Source of the DNA: a virus
IMG/VR virus record: IMGVR_UViG_3300036845_000311
Span: 1 to 27,894 of that record
Reading direction: 5' to 3' (one strand)
Length of the DNA stretch: 27,894 nt
Part shown: piece by piece, positions 21,160 to 27,581 of the stretch
How the letters are laid out: each line of letters starts with the position of its first letter
Numbering within the stretch: the stretch's first letter is position 1
The notes under the pieces: generated by a model
The model's database searches: none
Told to the model about the DNA's origin: nothing
Seen by the model: only the letters and a program-made list of their open reading frames with translations
Made by a program: the position numbers and the translations under genes

Positions 21160-22179
21160 ATGACAAAGCGTGTCCTTATCACCGGCGCAGGTGGCTTTAT
21201 CGGTTCACATGTTCTTGAGCATGTGCTGTCCACCACCACCTGGCAGGTGGTGGCGACTGACAGTTTCCGGCATAAGGGCAAGACGGACCGCATCGCCCAG
21301 GTGATCGAGGGCCAGGCGCACTGGCGGCCCCGGCTGCAGGTCATCACGCACGACCTGAGCGCCCCGTTCACCGACCAGATGGCCTACCGGATGGGCCACA
21401 TCGACTACGTGCTGGCCCTGGCCAGCGAGTCGCATGTGGACCGCTCCATTGACGACCCGGTGAACTTCGTCCGCAACAACGTCAATGTTGTGCTGAGCAC
21501 CCTGGAGTACTGCCGCGTCGTGAAGCCGGCTCATGTCGTCTTGATTTCCACAGACGAGATCTACGGCCCTGAGCCCCTCACAGACGGCATCCCGGTGCCC
21601 CACAAGGAATGGGCTCCGGTCATTCCTTCAAACCCCTACAGCGCAAGTAAGGCGGCGCAGGAGGCCATCGGGATCAGCTACTGGCGCACCTACGGGGTAC
21701 CGCTGACAGTCACCAATTGCATGAATCTGCTTGGCGAGCGGCAGGATAGCGAGAAGTTCGTGCCCATGCTGATCAAGAGAATCAGTGCAGGTGAGGAAGT
21801 GACTATCCATGGCGTGCCGGGGGACATCGGCACGCGGCATTACCTGCATGCCCGCAACCTGGCCGACGCCCTCGTCTACATCCTGAAGGAACTGCCACCG
21901 GGGCGGTTCCCGCTACATGACCGCCCGGACCGCTTCAATGTCGTCGGTCCCGACCGGGTAAGCAACCTCCAGATGGCCCAGCACATCGCAGGGCTGGTAG
22001 GCCGGCCGCTCAGATACAGCCTGGTGGACTTCCACAGTGCGCGCCCAGGCCATGATCCGCACTACGGGCTGGACCCGGCCAAGCTGACAGCGGCAGGCTG
22101 GAAGCCACCCGTTCCCTTCGATGAATCACTGGCGCGCACTGTCCGGTGGACCCTGCAAAACCCGGAGTGGCTCCAGTAA
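21160..22179 (+). CDS. RmlB-like NAD-dependent nucleotide-sugar 4,6-dehydratase
   Basis: A 339-residue extended SDR enzyme. The Rossmann loop GAGGFIG is at residues 9-15, ASESHVDRSI is the RmlB-type segment, STDEIYG follows at 130-136, and the catalytic Tyr160/Lys164 pair lies in YSASK. NCMNLLGERQDSEKFVP and TRHYLHARNLADAL complete the dTDP-glucose 4,6-dehydratase pattern. It would produce a 4-keto-6-deoxy sugar nucleotide, the substrate class used by the RmlC-like epimerase and C-methyltransferase encoded 11 kb upstream. It lies alone between structural genes, perhaps with its own leaderless promoter. The final sugar is unknown. Confidence 0.87.
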   Translation: MTKRVLITGAGGFIGSHVLEHVLSTTTWQVVATDSFRHKGKTDRIAQVIEGQAHWRPRLQVITHDLSAPFTDQMAYRMGHIDYVLALASESHVDRSIDDPVNFVRNNVNVVLSTLEYCRVVKPAHVVLISTDEIYGPEPLTDGIPVPHKEWAPVIPSNPYSASKAAQEAIGISYWRTYGVPLTVTNCMNLLGERQDSEKFVPMLIKRISAGEEVTIHGVPGDIGTRHYLHARNLADALVYILKELPPGRFPLHDRPDRFNVVGPDRVSNLQMAQHIAGLVGRPLRYSLVDFHSARPGHDPHYGLDPAKLTAAGWKPPVPFDESLARTVRWTLQNPEWLQ

Positions 22180-22182
22180 CCT
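22177..22182 (+). promoter_or_regulatory. -10-like box TAACCT before gene at 22189
   Basis: TAACCT overlaps the stop of the dehydratase gene and ends 6 nt before GTG 22189, which lacks a Shine-Dalgarno. This is the same geometry as the other proposed leaderless starts. Confidence 0.4.
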
Positions 22183-22188
22183 GGCTGC

Positions 22189-22467
22189 GTGGTAATTACC
22201 AGCGGGTCGCCTGGCGACGGGCTGGTCCTGCGCCGCCACTTCGAGGGCGACGAGGACTGGCTGGAGATCGTCCACGCCGAGCCCCAGGCGCTGTTCGCGG
22301 GAGTCCATCTGCGGTCTATCCGCCAGGGCAGGGAAGCGCTGGGCGTCTCGCTGAGCGAGGCCGGTGTCGGGGGGGTCCTCCGGATAGAGGCCCGGAACAG
22401 GACCGTGGTGTACCACCTGGTAGCGCAGAAGGACGACGGTGTCTTCGTGGGTGAATGGCCCGACTAG
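22189..22467 (+). CDS. Hypothetical protein, 92 residues
   Basis: A 92-residue protein starting at GTG 22189, 9 bases after the dehydratase stop. It is mixed in composition, with a possible beta sheet (LRIEARNRTVVYHLVAQKDDGVFVGEW). No family is recognised. It ends in a 4-base tail-to-tail overlap with the antisense HTH gene, so opposing transcripts would collide here. Its neighbours suggest an accessory role, perhaps with the sugar genes, but there is no direct evidence. Confidence 0.55.
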   Translation: MVITSGSPGDGLVLRRHFEGDEDWLEIVHAEPQALFAGVHLRSIRQGREALGVSLSEAGVGGVLRIEARNRTVVYHLVAQKDDGVFVGEWPD

Positions 22468-22928
22468 TGGCTGGGCCGCCGCTTATCTGGCGAGGTGGCC
22501 GCGTCCTCGATGATCTGCAGCTCCTTGCCCTCGGCGGGGTACTTGAGTTTGAGGTGCGAAGCGAGGCGCTGGGCATGCTCAACCGCCTCCAGGAGGTGCC
22601 GGCCGACGTGGACCAGGTTGTACTCGCGCGCCGTGCCCTGGGTGTCCAGGGCCTTGTCGGTATGCCGGGTGGCGTGCGCGAGCGCAGTGTTGACCGTGAA
22701 CAGCAGGTGCGCGGTGGTGATCTCCTTGTCCGGAGTGGCCTTGTCGGCGGTAGTGCTGTACTGGGCCTTGTCGGTAAGCACCCCCGGCGGCGCGGGCTGA
22801 TCGCCCTTGCCCCGCATCACCACGCCGTAGACGTCGAGGCGGTCCAGCCCCAGCTCCTCGGCAATCTGCATGACGGTCGCACCCATGTCGCGCAGCTCAG
22901 TGATGGCGGCCAGCTCGGTTGCGTTCAT
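22464..22928 (-). CDS. Antisense helix-turn-helix protein
   Basis: A 154-residue protein starting at ATG 22928 on the reverse strand, with GGGAG upstream. The N terminus contains a helix-turn-helix: ITELRDMGATVMQIAEELGLDRLDVYGVV. The rest is helical (HLLFTVNTALAHATRHTDKAL, RHLLEAVEHAQRLASHLKL) and may dimerise or bind a partner. It is one of only three reverse genes in the window. A 14-bp perfect palindrome lies 19-32 nt upstream of its start, a natural place for autoregulation. It could be a repressor or activator of the flanking late genes; the target is unknown. Confidence 0.7.
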   Translation of the reverse strand: MNATELAAITELRDMGATVMQIAEELGLDRLDVYGVVMRGKGDQPAPPGVLTDKAQYSTTADKATPDKEITTAHLLFTVNTALAHATRHTDKALDTQGTAREYNLVHVGRHLLEAVEHAQRLASHLKLKYPAEGKELQIIEDAATSPDKRRPSH

Positions 22929-22946
22929 GTGTACTCCCGGTCAGGA

Positions 22947-22960
22947 GGGACGCGCGTCCC
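22947..22960. promoter_or_regulatory. Perfect palindrome GGGACGCGCGTCCC, operator candidate
   Basis: It lies in the divergent interval between the reverse HTH gene (start 22928) and the connector gene (start 23034), followed by a run of Cs. As DNA it could be a dimer-binding operator; as RNA it could form a short hairpin. TATCCT at about 22984-22989 could be the -10 box for the connector gene. Confidence 0.45.
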
Positions 22961-23033
22961 CCCCCAACAGTGCCACAGCTAAGGCTATCCTGATCACGGA
23001 GGCTGACCGCGCTGACCCGAGGGTGGCTACGGC

Positions 23034-23975
23034 ATGGGCGAGGTCGTGTTCTTCCAGAATCAGGCCGGCAACGACATTGCCCAGCTCGCGCAGACATTCC
23101 AGGTGCTGGGGGTTAACACCGACCCCACCGCTGTCTCGGTCATGATCACCGACCCCACTGGCGTGTCGGTCCTGCACACCTACCTGGGCGCGGCCCCGGC
23201 CGATGTCACCAAGGTGAGCACGGGCGTCTACCAGCTCAACGTGGGCTGCACCATCGTGGGCCTGTGGAGCTACGTCTGGATCGGCACCGGCAATGCCTCC
23301 GACATCCAGGCCGGCACCTTCACGGTCAACCCCGCCTCCACTATCGGCCAGTTCTACACCTCCGTGGAGGAGATCAAGGACCGCCTCGGCATCACCGACA
23401 CGGCCTCGGACTTCCAGCTCCAGACCGCCGTGCAGGCGGCGGCGCGGGCCATCGAGGGCTACACCGGCCGGTACTTTTTCCAGCTTGCCGAGACGCGCAC
23501 CTTCGTGCCGTACAGCATCTGGGAGCAGCCCATTGACGACCTGGTTTCCATCACTGCGCTGAATGTGGATTTCGATGGGGACGGCACCTTTGAGTCAGTC
23601 TGGACCCAGAACGTGGACTACGAGCTGGCCTTCGGCCCATACGAGTTCAACGCCAACGTCACCGGCGAGGCGCGGCCCTACACCCTGGTCCGGGTGATCA
23701 GTAACGCCGGGGGCGGGCGGTTCTTCCCGTTCATCTGGCCGTTCTCCCGCCTCGACCGCGTCCAGGTCGTGGGCACCTGGGGCTGGCCGGCGGTGCCGTT
23801 CGGGGTGAAGCAGGCTGTTATGCAGACTGCGGCCGAGTTCTTCAAGCTGAAGGACGCCCCGTTTGGCCTGGCCGGCACCAGCGAGTTCGGGGTGGTCAGG
23901 GTGCCCCGGCTGAATCCCTACATCCAGAAGCTGCTGACCCCCTACGTGCATCCGAGAAGGCGCGTAGGCGTATGA
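23034..23975 (+). CDS. Head-tail connector (gp6-like) with N-terminal Ig-like domain
   Basis: A 313-residue protein. Residues about 1-105 look like an immunoglobulin-type beta domain (TFQVLGVNTDPTAVSVMITDPTG, YQLNVGCTIVGLWSYVWIGTG). From about 110 it matches the gp6-like head-tail connector: YTSVEEIKDRLGITDTASDFQLQTAVQAAARAIEGYTGRYFF, then the ring core WGWPAVPFGVKQAVMQTAAEFFKLKDAP. This protein would sit below the portal and join head to tail. Plain gp6-type connectors are much shorter, so the Ig-like front looks like a fusion that may stick out of the neck. ATG 23034 follows a weak ribosome site. Confidence 0.85.
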   Translation: MGEVVFFQNQAGNDIAQLAQTFQVLGVNTDPTAVSVMITDPTGVSVLHTYLGAAPADVTKVSTGVYQLNVGCTIVGLWSYVWIGTGNASDIQAGTFTVNPASTIGQFYTSVEEIKDRLGITDTASDFQLQTAVQAAARAIEGYTGRYFFQLAETRTFVPYSIWEQPIDDLVSITALNVDFDGDGTFESVWTQNVDYELAFGPYEFNANVTGEARPYTLVRVISNAGGGRFFPFIWPFSRLDRVQVVGTWGWPAVPFGVKQAVMQTAAEFFKLKDAPFGLAGTSEFGVVRVPRLNPYIQKLLTPYVHPRRRVGV

Positions 23976-24385
23976 CTAACCTCCGGCGCGAGGCCACCGC
24001 TATCCTGGCCGCGCTCGCAGTCGCGGTTGCGCTATTCGTGTTCTGGGGAACCATCACGGCGCACCTGGCCACGTTCTTTGGCTTCAACAATGGCGGCGGC
24101 AATTCCAGCCACTACCTGTTCTGGTCCGGCGCTGGCTCTGACCTGGCCTACCTGTCGTTCCTGGTGGCTGGCCTCACCCTGTACCGCAAGCACAACTGCC
24201 ATAAGGCGTGGTGCCCCCGGATCGGCAAGTTCGAGTTTGAGGACCCGGTGGACGGGGTGAAGCACATGCTCTGCTGGAAGCACCACCCGGACGTGAAGCA
24301 CAAGACCCTCCAGTCCGAGGTGATCGCGAAGATCGCGGAGCGGCGCAGGCACCTGTACCTGGGAAAGCAGCCGGGCCGTGGCTGA
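23972..24385 (+). CDS. Small membrane protein with Cys/His cluster
   Basis: A 137-residue protein starting at ATG 23972, in an ATGA overlap. There are two hydrophobic segments (ILAALAVAVALFVFWGTI and FWSGAGSDLAYLSFLVAGLTLY), then a Cys/His cluster YRKHNCHKAWCPRIG...HMLCWKHHP that could bind a metal. The C terminus is basic (AKIAERRRHLYLGKQPGRG). I recall similar two-TM Cys/His proteins among head-tail genes of Streptomyces phages, with no known function. It overlaps the next gene by 8 bases. Confidence 0.65.
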   Translation: MTNLRREATAILAALAVAVALFVFWGTITAHLATFFGFNNGGGNSSHYLFWSGAGSDLAYLSFLVAGLTLYRKHNCHKAWCPRIGKFEFEDPVDGVKHMLCWKHHPDVKHKTLQSEVIAKIAERRRHLYLGKQPGRG

Positions 24386-24794
24386 CCTTCAGGCGATCTG
24401 CAATGGGCTGGCCGCTACCATCGGCCAGATCCCTGGCCTGCGCGTGTCCCCCACGTTCACGGCGACGGTGAACCCGCCGGCGGCCGTCATCCTGCCCGTC
24501 ACCGGGCAGGGCCTGCGGTTCGACACCCTGGACGGCGGGGTCAGCTACGCCATCCGGGTGGTCCTGCTGGTGCAATATGCCGAGGACACTTCCTCCACGG
24601 CGGCAATCAATGGTTATATCTCCACCACAGGCACAAACTCCCTGGCCCAGGTGATTAAGAACAGCCCGCGCCTGGCCGGGGTGTACGACTACGTCACCAT
24701 GGACTCGATCCGGGGGTACGGCCTGATGGAATGGGGCGGCCAGCAGTATCTCGGCACCACCGCCATGCTCACCGTCATGGCGGCCACGCCATGA
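24378..24794 (+). CDS. Tail terminator/tail-completion protein candidate
   Basis: A 138-residue protein starting at GTG 24378 inside the previous gene. The layout of ADLQAICNGLAATIGQIPGLRVSP, then a strand-rich middle (YAIRVVLLVQYAED) and a helix (SLAQVIKNSPRLAGVYDYVTM) resembles the small proteins that end the tail tube in siphoviruses. The gene order (connector, this gene, ..., major tail protein) supports it, although sequence similarity between such proteins is generally low. Confidence is moderate. It overlaps the next start by ATGA. Confidence 0.7.
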   Translation: MADLQAICNGLAATIGQIPGLRVSPTFTATVNPPAAVILPVTGQGLRFDTLDGGVSYAIRVVLLVQYAEDTSSTAAINGYISTTGTNSLAQVIKNSPRLAGVYDYVTMDSIRGYGLMEWGGQQYLGTTAMLTVMAATP

Positions 24795-24919
24795 GCGCCC
24801 TGTGCCCGGTCTGCGGGACCCGGCACCCGGCCCCCGCAGAGGGCCAGAACCGTCACCCGGCCTGCCCTGGCCCGGTCATTCTCGTCAGGAAAGGCCGTGC
24901 CCGTGAGCTGGGTAAATAG
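24791..24919 (+). CDS. Tiny zinc-ribbon-like protein
   Basis: A 42-residue protein starting at ATG 24791 with the ATGA overlap that usually marks coupled genes. It contains LCPVCGTRHP and then RHPACPGP, a CxxC knuckle followed by a further Cys and His. It ends inside the start of the HNH gene. Whether it folds alone is uncertain; it could also be a remnant of a longer zinc-finger gene. It is the second tiny zinc-type protein placed between coupled genes in this window (the other is at 10833). Confidence 0.5.
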   Translation: MSALCPVCGTRHPAPAEGQNRHPACPGPVILVRKGRARELGK

Positions 24920-25481
24920 CCCGGCCAATGATCCGTACCAGATACCGTGGCGACGGCACACGTCCCGCAAGCCGCCCCTGTCCACCTGGGATCGCTTCAA
25001 CTCCAAGCTGCGCGATGATGGCGGTGAGTGCTGGGCATGGGGCGGAGCGCACTTCACGCAGAACGGCTACGCCTGCTTCAACATGAAGATGGGCGGGAGG
25101 TGGCAGCCAACTGTGGCGCACCGGGTTGCCTATGAGCTGTACCGGGCTGAGGTTCCGCCGGGGCTCGTCCTAGATCATCTGTGCCGGAATCACTGGTGCG
25201 TGAACCCCTGGCACCTGGAACCCGTCACGTACGCGGTCAATGCTCAGCGCGGCGTGGCTCCCAGTGCTCTGTTCGGAACCCTGGGACGCTGTGGGCGCGG
25301 TCATGTGCTGACGCCTGAGATGACCATCACGCGCCCGAATGGGAAGCGGGAATGCCGCATCTGCAGCCGTGAACGTGACCGGGCACGGAACGTCAATGGT
25401 GGCCGCCGCGAGCACTACCACGCTATGTACCTGAAGCGGAAGGCAGCCGCCTCCGCCTCCAGAGGAGGTGATGCCTTATGA
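24897..25481 (+). CDS. HNH homing endonuclease (second copy type)
   Basis: A 194-residue protein starting at GTG 24897 with AGGAAAGG upstream. WDRFNSKLRDDGGECWAWGG and VAHRVAYELYRAEVPPG lead into LDHLCRNHWCVNPWHLEPV (about residues 92-110), a zinc-containing HNH core with the DH, N and H residues. Further Cys/His pairs follow (CGRGH, CRICSRERDR). The fold is not the same as that of the reverse HNH gene at 1983. It is in the direction of the structural genes and overlaps the glycosyltransferase start, whose reading frame is disturbed just downstream, as expected for a mobile element that has inserted into a dense operon. Confidence 0.87.
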   Translation: MPVSWVNSPANDPYQIPWRRHTSRKPPLSTWDRFNSKLRDDGGECWAWGGAHFTQNGYACFNMKMGGRWQPTVAHRVAYELYRAEVPPGLVLDHLCRNHWCVNPWHLEPVTYAVNAQRGVAPSALFGTLGRCGRGHVLTPEMTITRPNGKRECRICSRERDRARNVNGGRREHYHAMYLKRKAAASASRGGDAL

Positions 25482-26556
25482 GGAGACCGGAACGCATCAT
25501 GATGGTGCACCCTGGCCCTCAGTTACCCAGTTCTCGGTGCACGACGTCTACCAGGGCTGGCTGGAGGCGCTGAACGAGACGGGCATCCGCACCCACGAGT
25601 ACAACCTGCAGGACCGCCTCACGTTCTATGAGCACGCCTACCTGATGACCGGCGAGGACGACGGCGAGGGGCACAAGCAGTTCCGCAAGGCGCTGCCCCG
25701 CGACCTGGTGGTGGACTTCGCGTCCAACGGCATCCTGTCCACCGCCTACCAGTTCTGGCCGCAGGTCGTCGTCATCGTCTCGTCCATCTTCATCCCGCCG
25801 CACATGATCGACGTGATGCGCGACCGGGGGGCCAAGGTGGTCATGCTGTTCACCGAGTCCCCCTACGAGGAGCCCCGCCAGCTCGAATGCGCGGAGCACG
25901 CCGACCTGGTGCTGCTCAACGACCCGCTGATGCTGGGCGAGTACGACAAGCTGGGTGTGCCCGCCTGCTACATGCCGCACGCCTACCGGCCGCGCCTGCA
26001 CTATCCCGGCCCGGGAGCCGATGACCTGCAGACCGACTTCGCGTTCATCGGCACCGGGTTCCCAACCCGCGTGGAGTTCTTTGAGCGGATGGCGGCGGCG
26101 GGCGCGTTCGAGGGGATCGACGTGACCCTGGGCGGGAACTGGGGACTCTCCCCGCTGGGCACCGTCGTGCGGGGCATGGTGTCCCATGACGTGAATGAAT
26201 GCGTCGATAATGAACTGACCGCCCTGATTTACAAATCCGCCAAGGCCGGCATCAACATTTACCGGCACGAGAAAGACGACGTGCACCACGACGGGATCGC
26301 CTGTGGTCCCCGCGAAATCGAAATGGCGGCCTGCGGCCTGTTTTACCTGCGCGACCCGCGCCCCGAATCCGACGAGCTGTTCGGCGGGATACTGCCCACA
26401 TTCGAGAGCCCGGAGGATGCGGCCGAGCAGCTCCACTGGTGGCTGGCGCATGACACCGAGCGCGAGGAGGCCGCCATGAAGGCGCGGGCGGTGGTGCGGC
26501 CGAGGACGTTCAGGGCCAACGTGGACAAGCTGCTGGAACTGCTGGGCGAGCTATAG
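25471..26556 (+). CDS. CgeB-like glycosyltransferase (GT-B), N-terminal frame disrupted
   Basis: Most of the protein (from FSVHDVYQGWLEALNETG) fits the CgeB-type GT-B glycosyltransferases: VVVIVSSIFIPPHMID, HADLVLLNDPLM, a FAFIGTGFPTRVEFFE segment, and REIEMAACGLFYLRDPRPE with the donor-side Glu. However, the ribosome site GGAGG (25464-25468) is ideally spaced for ATG 25478, whose frame reads RIMMVHPGPQ, the normal start of the family, and then goes wrong. An 8-nt insertion between CAGTT repeats (25520-25532) separates it from FSVHDV. The in-frame start used here (25471) is too close to the ribosome site, so the functional product may need recoding, or the base calls may be wrong. Confidence 0.8.
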   Translation: MPYEETGTHHDGAPWPSVTQFSVHDVYQGWLEALNETGIRTHEYNLQDRLTFYEHAYLMTGEDDGEGHKQFRKALPRDLVVDFASNGILSTAYQFWPQVVVIVSSIFIPPHMIDVMRDRGAKVVMLFTESPYEEPRQLECAEHADLVLLNDPLMLGEYDKLGVPACYMPHAYRPRLHYPGPGADDLQTDFAFIGTGFPTRVEFFERMAAAGAFEGIDVTLGGNWGLSPLGTVVRGMVSHDVNECVDNELTALIYKSAKAGINIYRHEKDDVHHDGIACGPREIEMAACGLFYLRDPRPESDELFGGILPTFESPEDAAEQLHWWLAHDTEREEAAMKARAVVRPRTFRANVDKLLELLGEL

Positions 26557-26569
26557 TTTCACATCTAGC

Positions 26570-26594
26570 TTGGCTGTCAGAGCTAAACTGGCTG
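26570..26594 (+). repeat. Intergenic repeat copy 2 (shared with 5703-5727)
   Basis: TTGGCTGTCAGAGC followed after four bases by CTGGCTG, as at 5703. A TAAACT box lies inside this copy and the first copy has AGTCCT at the same place. The HTH gene (26636) begins downstream, so this copy may be its promoter/operator region. Confidence 0.5.
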
Positions 26595-26635
26595 TGCATG
26601 CAGGATGCCATAGGTCGCCTAATGTAGGTTGCAGC

Positions 26636-26956
26636 ATGGCCGATGAGGCTTGGAGTCAGCCCTGGGATGAGGCCCCTCTTGTGACTCCACCGACAGGCAG
26701 AGGAGCCCCCCCGCCCATATACGGCGACGACGGCCAGCGGTATATCTCGGTGGCCCAGCTAGCGCGCGCCCTGGACGTCCCTGCTCAGACGGTGCGCACC
26801 TGGCGGGACAGAGATGCCCTCACGCAAGTTAGTGACGACGACCTGCCAGATGCCCTGCGCGGCGGCCGTGAAGTGTGGTTCGACTACGACGTAGCCGTCC
26901 GGCAGCTCCATGGAACCGGGAAGATAACTGATCAGGAACACCGGCACTGGCTCTGA
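26636..26956 (+). CDS. Small MerR/excisionase-like HTH DNA-binding protein
   Basis: A 106-residue protein. ATG 26636 is used because the upstream extension in the same frame lies in the intergenic repeat and carries no domain. YISVAQLARALDVPAQTVRTWRDRDAL is a winged-helix or MerR-type helix-turn-helix, as in excisionases and small phage regulators. The C-terminal part is acidic and aromatic (REVWFDYDVAVRQLHG). Its stop codon lies within a 26-bp perfect palindrome that abuts the next promoter, so it may regulate the major tail transcript by binding there; that link is inference. Confidence 0.75.
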   Translation: MADEAWSQPWDEAPLVTPPTGRGAPPPIYGDDGQRYISVAQLARALDVPAQTVRTWRDRDALTQVSDDDLPDALRGGREVWFDYDVAVRQLHGTGKITDQEHRHWL

Positions 26957-26975
26957 GTGGCCGGCCACTCAGAGC
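26950..26975. promoter_or_regulatory. 26-bp perfect palindrome, operator or terminator
   Basis: The half site GCTCTGAGTGGCC (26950-26962) is followed immediately by its exact reverse complement (26963-26975). It contains the TGA stop of the HTH gene and ends 2 nt before the TATACT box at 26978, so as DNA it covers the -35 region of the major tail promoter. As RNA it can fold into an 11-bp stem with a GGCC loop, without a U-run. The position fits an operator and also a terminator for the HTH gene. Confidence 0.6.
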
Positions 26976-26977
26976 GC

Positions 26978-26983
26978 TATACT
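26978..26983 (+). promoter_or_regulatory. -10-like box TATACT before leader copy 3
   Basis: TATACT is the best -10 match of the three leader promoters and ends 6 nt before P1 (26990). No TTGACA-like -35; the -35 region is filled by the 26-bp palindrome. Confidence 0.6.
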
Positions 26984-26989
26984 GCCTAA

Positions 26990-27105
26990 GACGGAGTAGG
27001 CCATCCCGTCAGGCCGCAGTGCCGGTCCTGGGCAGTCCCCAGGGCTCTGGCTGGGTCCCGCCAGGAAGTCACATAAGCAACACTCAGTGACGGAGCGGTG
27101 ACACT
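26990..27105 (+). ncRNA. Structured 5' leader RNA, copy 3 (before major tail gene)
   Basis: P1 pairs GACGG (26990-26994) with CCGTC (27006-27010), with TAGGCCAT in the loop. AGGCCGCA is at 27011-27018. P2 pairs CCTGGG (27027-27032) with CCCAGG (27038-27043) around CAGTC. P3 is shorter than in the other copies, CTGGC (27047-27051) with GCCAG (27060-27064). About 40 nt of unpaired-looking sequence separates P3 from the start codon at 27106, so here the ribosome site (GGAG about 27082-27085) is outside the stem. The conserved bases match copies 1 and 2. Confidence 0.68.
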
Positions 27106-27525
27106 GTGGCACGAATCCACGGCAAGAGCGGGATGGTCTACGTCGGGATACTGACTGGTGGCTCTGCGTCACCAATTGCATATCTCACCGACTGGAACCT
27201 CAACTTCACGGTGGACCAGCCCGAGGTCACCGCGTTCGGCGACGCGAACAAGATCTACGTGTCCGGCCTGCCAGACGCTTCCGGCGACTTTTCCGGGTTT
27301 TTCGACGACGCGAGCCAGCAGCTCTACGTCGCGGCCCGTGACGGAATCGCGCGCCCCATGTACCTGTACCCGAACCTGGTCGCGGACCCGAACGAGTACT
27401 GGTTCGGCAACATTCTGCCAGATTTCGCGGTCAGTGGCGGGATAGCTGCGGCCATCAGCATCAAGAGCAACTGGAAGGCCAGCTCGGCGGTCAAGAAGTA
27501 CGACCCAGTGAACGGCGTCGTCTGA
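27106..27525 (+). CDS. Major tail tube protein
   Basis: A 139-residue protein starting at GTG 27106. It has the look of short siphovirus tail-tube proteins: ARIHGKSGMVYVGILTGG, AYLTDWNLNFTVDQPEVTAFGD, then SGLPDASGDFSGFFDDASQQLY and a C-terminal strand set (GIAAAISIKSNWKASSAVKKYD). Many copies stack to make the tail tube. The leader and promoter before it match those of the capsid gene, in line with both being made in large amounts. The reading as tail tube is strong but rests on pattern alone. Confidence 0.82.
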   Translation: MARIHGKSGMVYVGILTGGSASPIAYLTDWNLNFTVDQPEVTAFGDANKIYVSGLPDASGDFSGFFDDASQQLYVAARDGIARPMYLYPNLVADPNEYWFGNILPDFAVSGGIAAAISIKSNWKASSAVKKYDPVNGVV

Positions 27526-27548
27526 CCTGTAGGCTCTCCCCTGTAAGG

Positions 27549-27560
27549 TACCTCCCGGTA
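27549..27560 (+). promoter_or_regulatory. TACC-TCCC-GGTA motif before the last gene
   Basis: TACCTCCCGGTA recurs at 21137-21148. Here it overlaps TATCTC, a weak -10-like box about 18 nt before GTG 27582. A 12-mer repeat can be chance in a window of this size; the position in front of two genes is the reason for listing it. Confidence 0.35.
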
Positions 27561-27581
27561 TCTCGCAGAGAGGGGCCGCAC

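Noticed and set aside
19419-21371. 650-codon reverse reading frame opposite the fibre gene
   Set aside because: It reads as Pro/Ala/Met repeats that simply mirror the Gly/Ala repeats of the forward gene.
22958-22965. Run of eight C as a slippery or terminator tract
   Set aside because: It is outside genes and not preceded by a long stem; it may only be the edge of the palindrome.
26598-26627. Nine-codon reading frame behind the TAAACT box as a leader peptide
   Set aside because: Too short to support; no regulatory codons or terminator pairing accompany it.
26570-26635. TTG start giving 22 extra residues to the HTH protein
   Set aside because: The extension lies in the intergenic repeat shared with 5703; ATG 26636 leads directly into the folded part.
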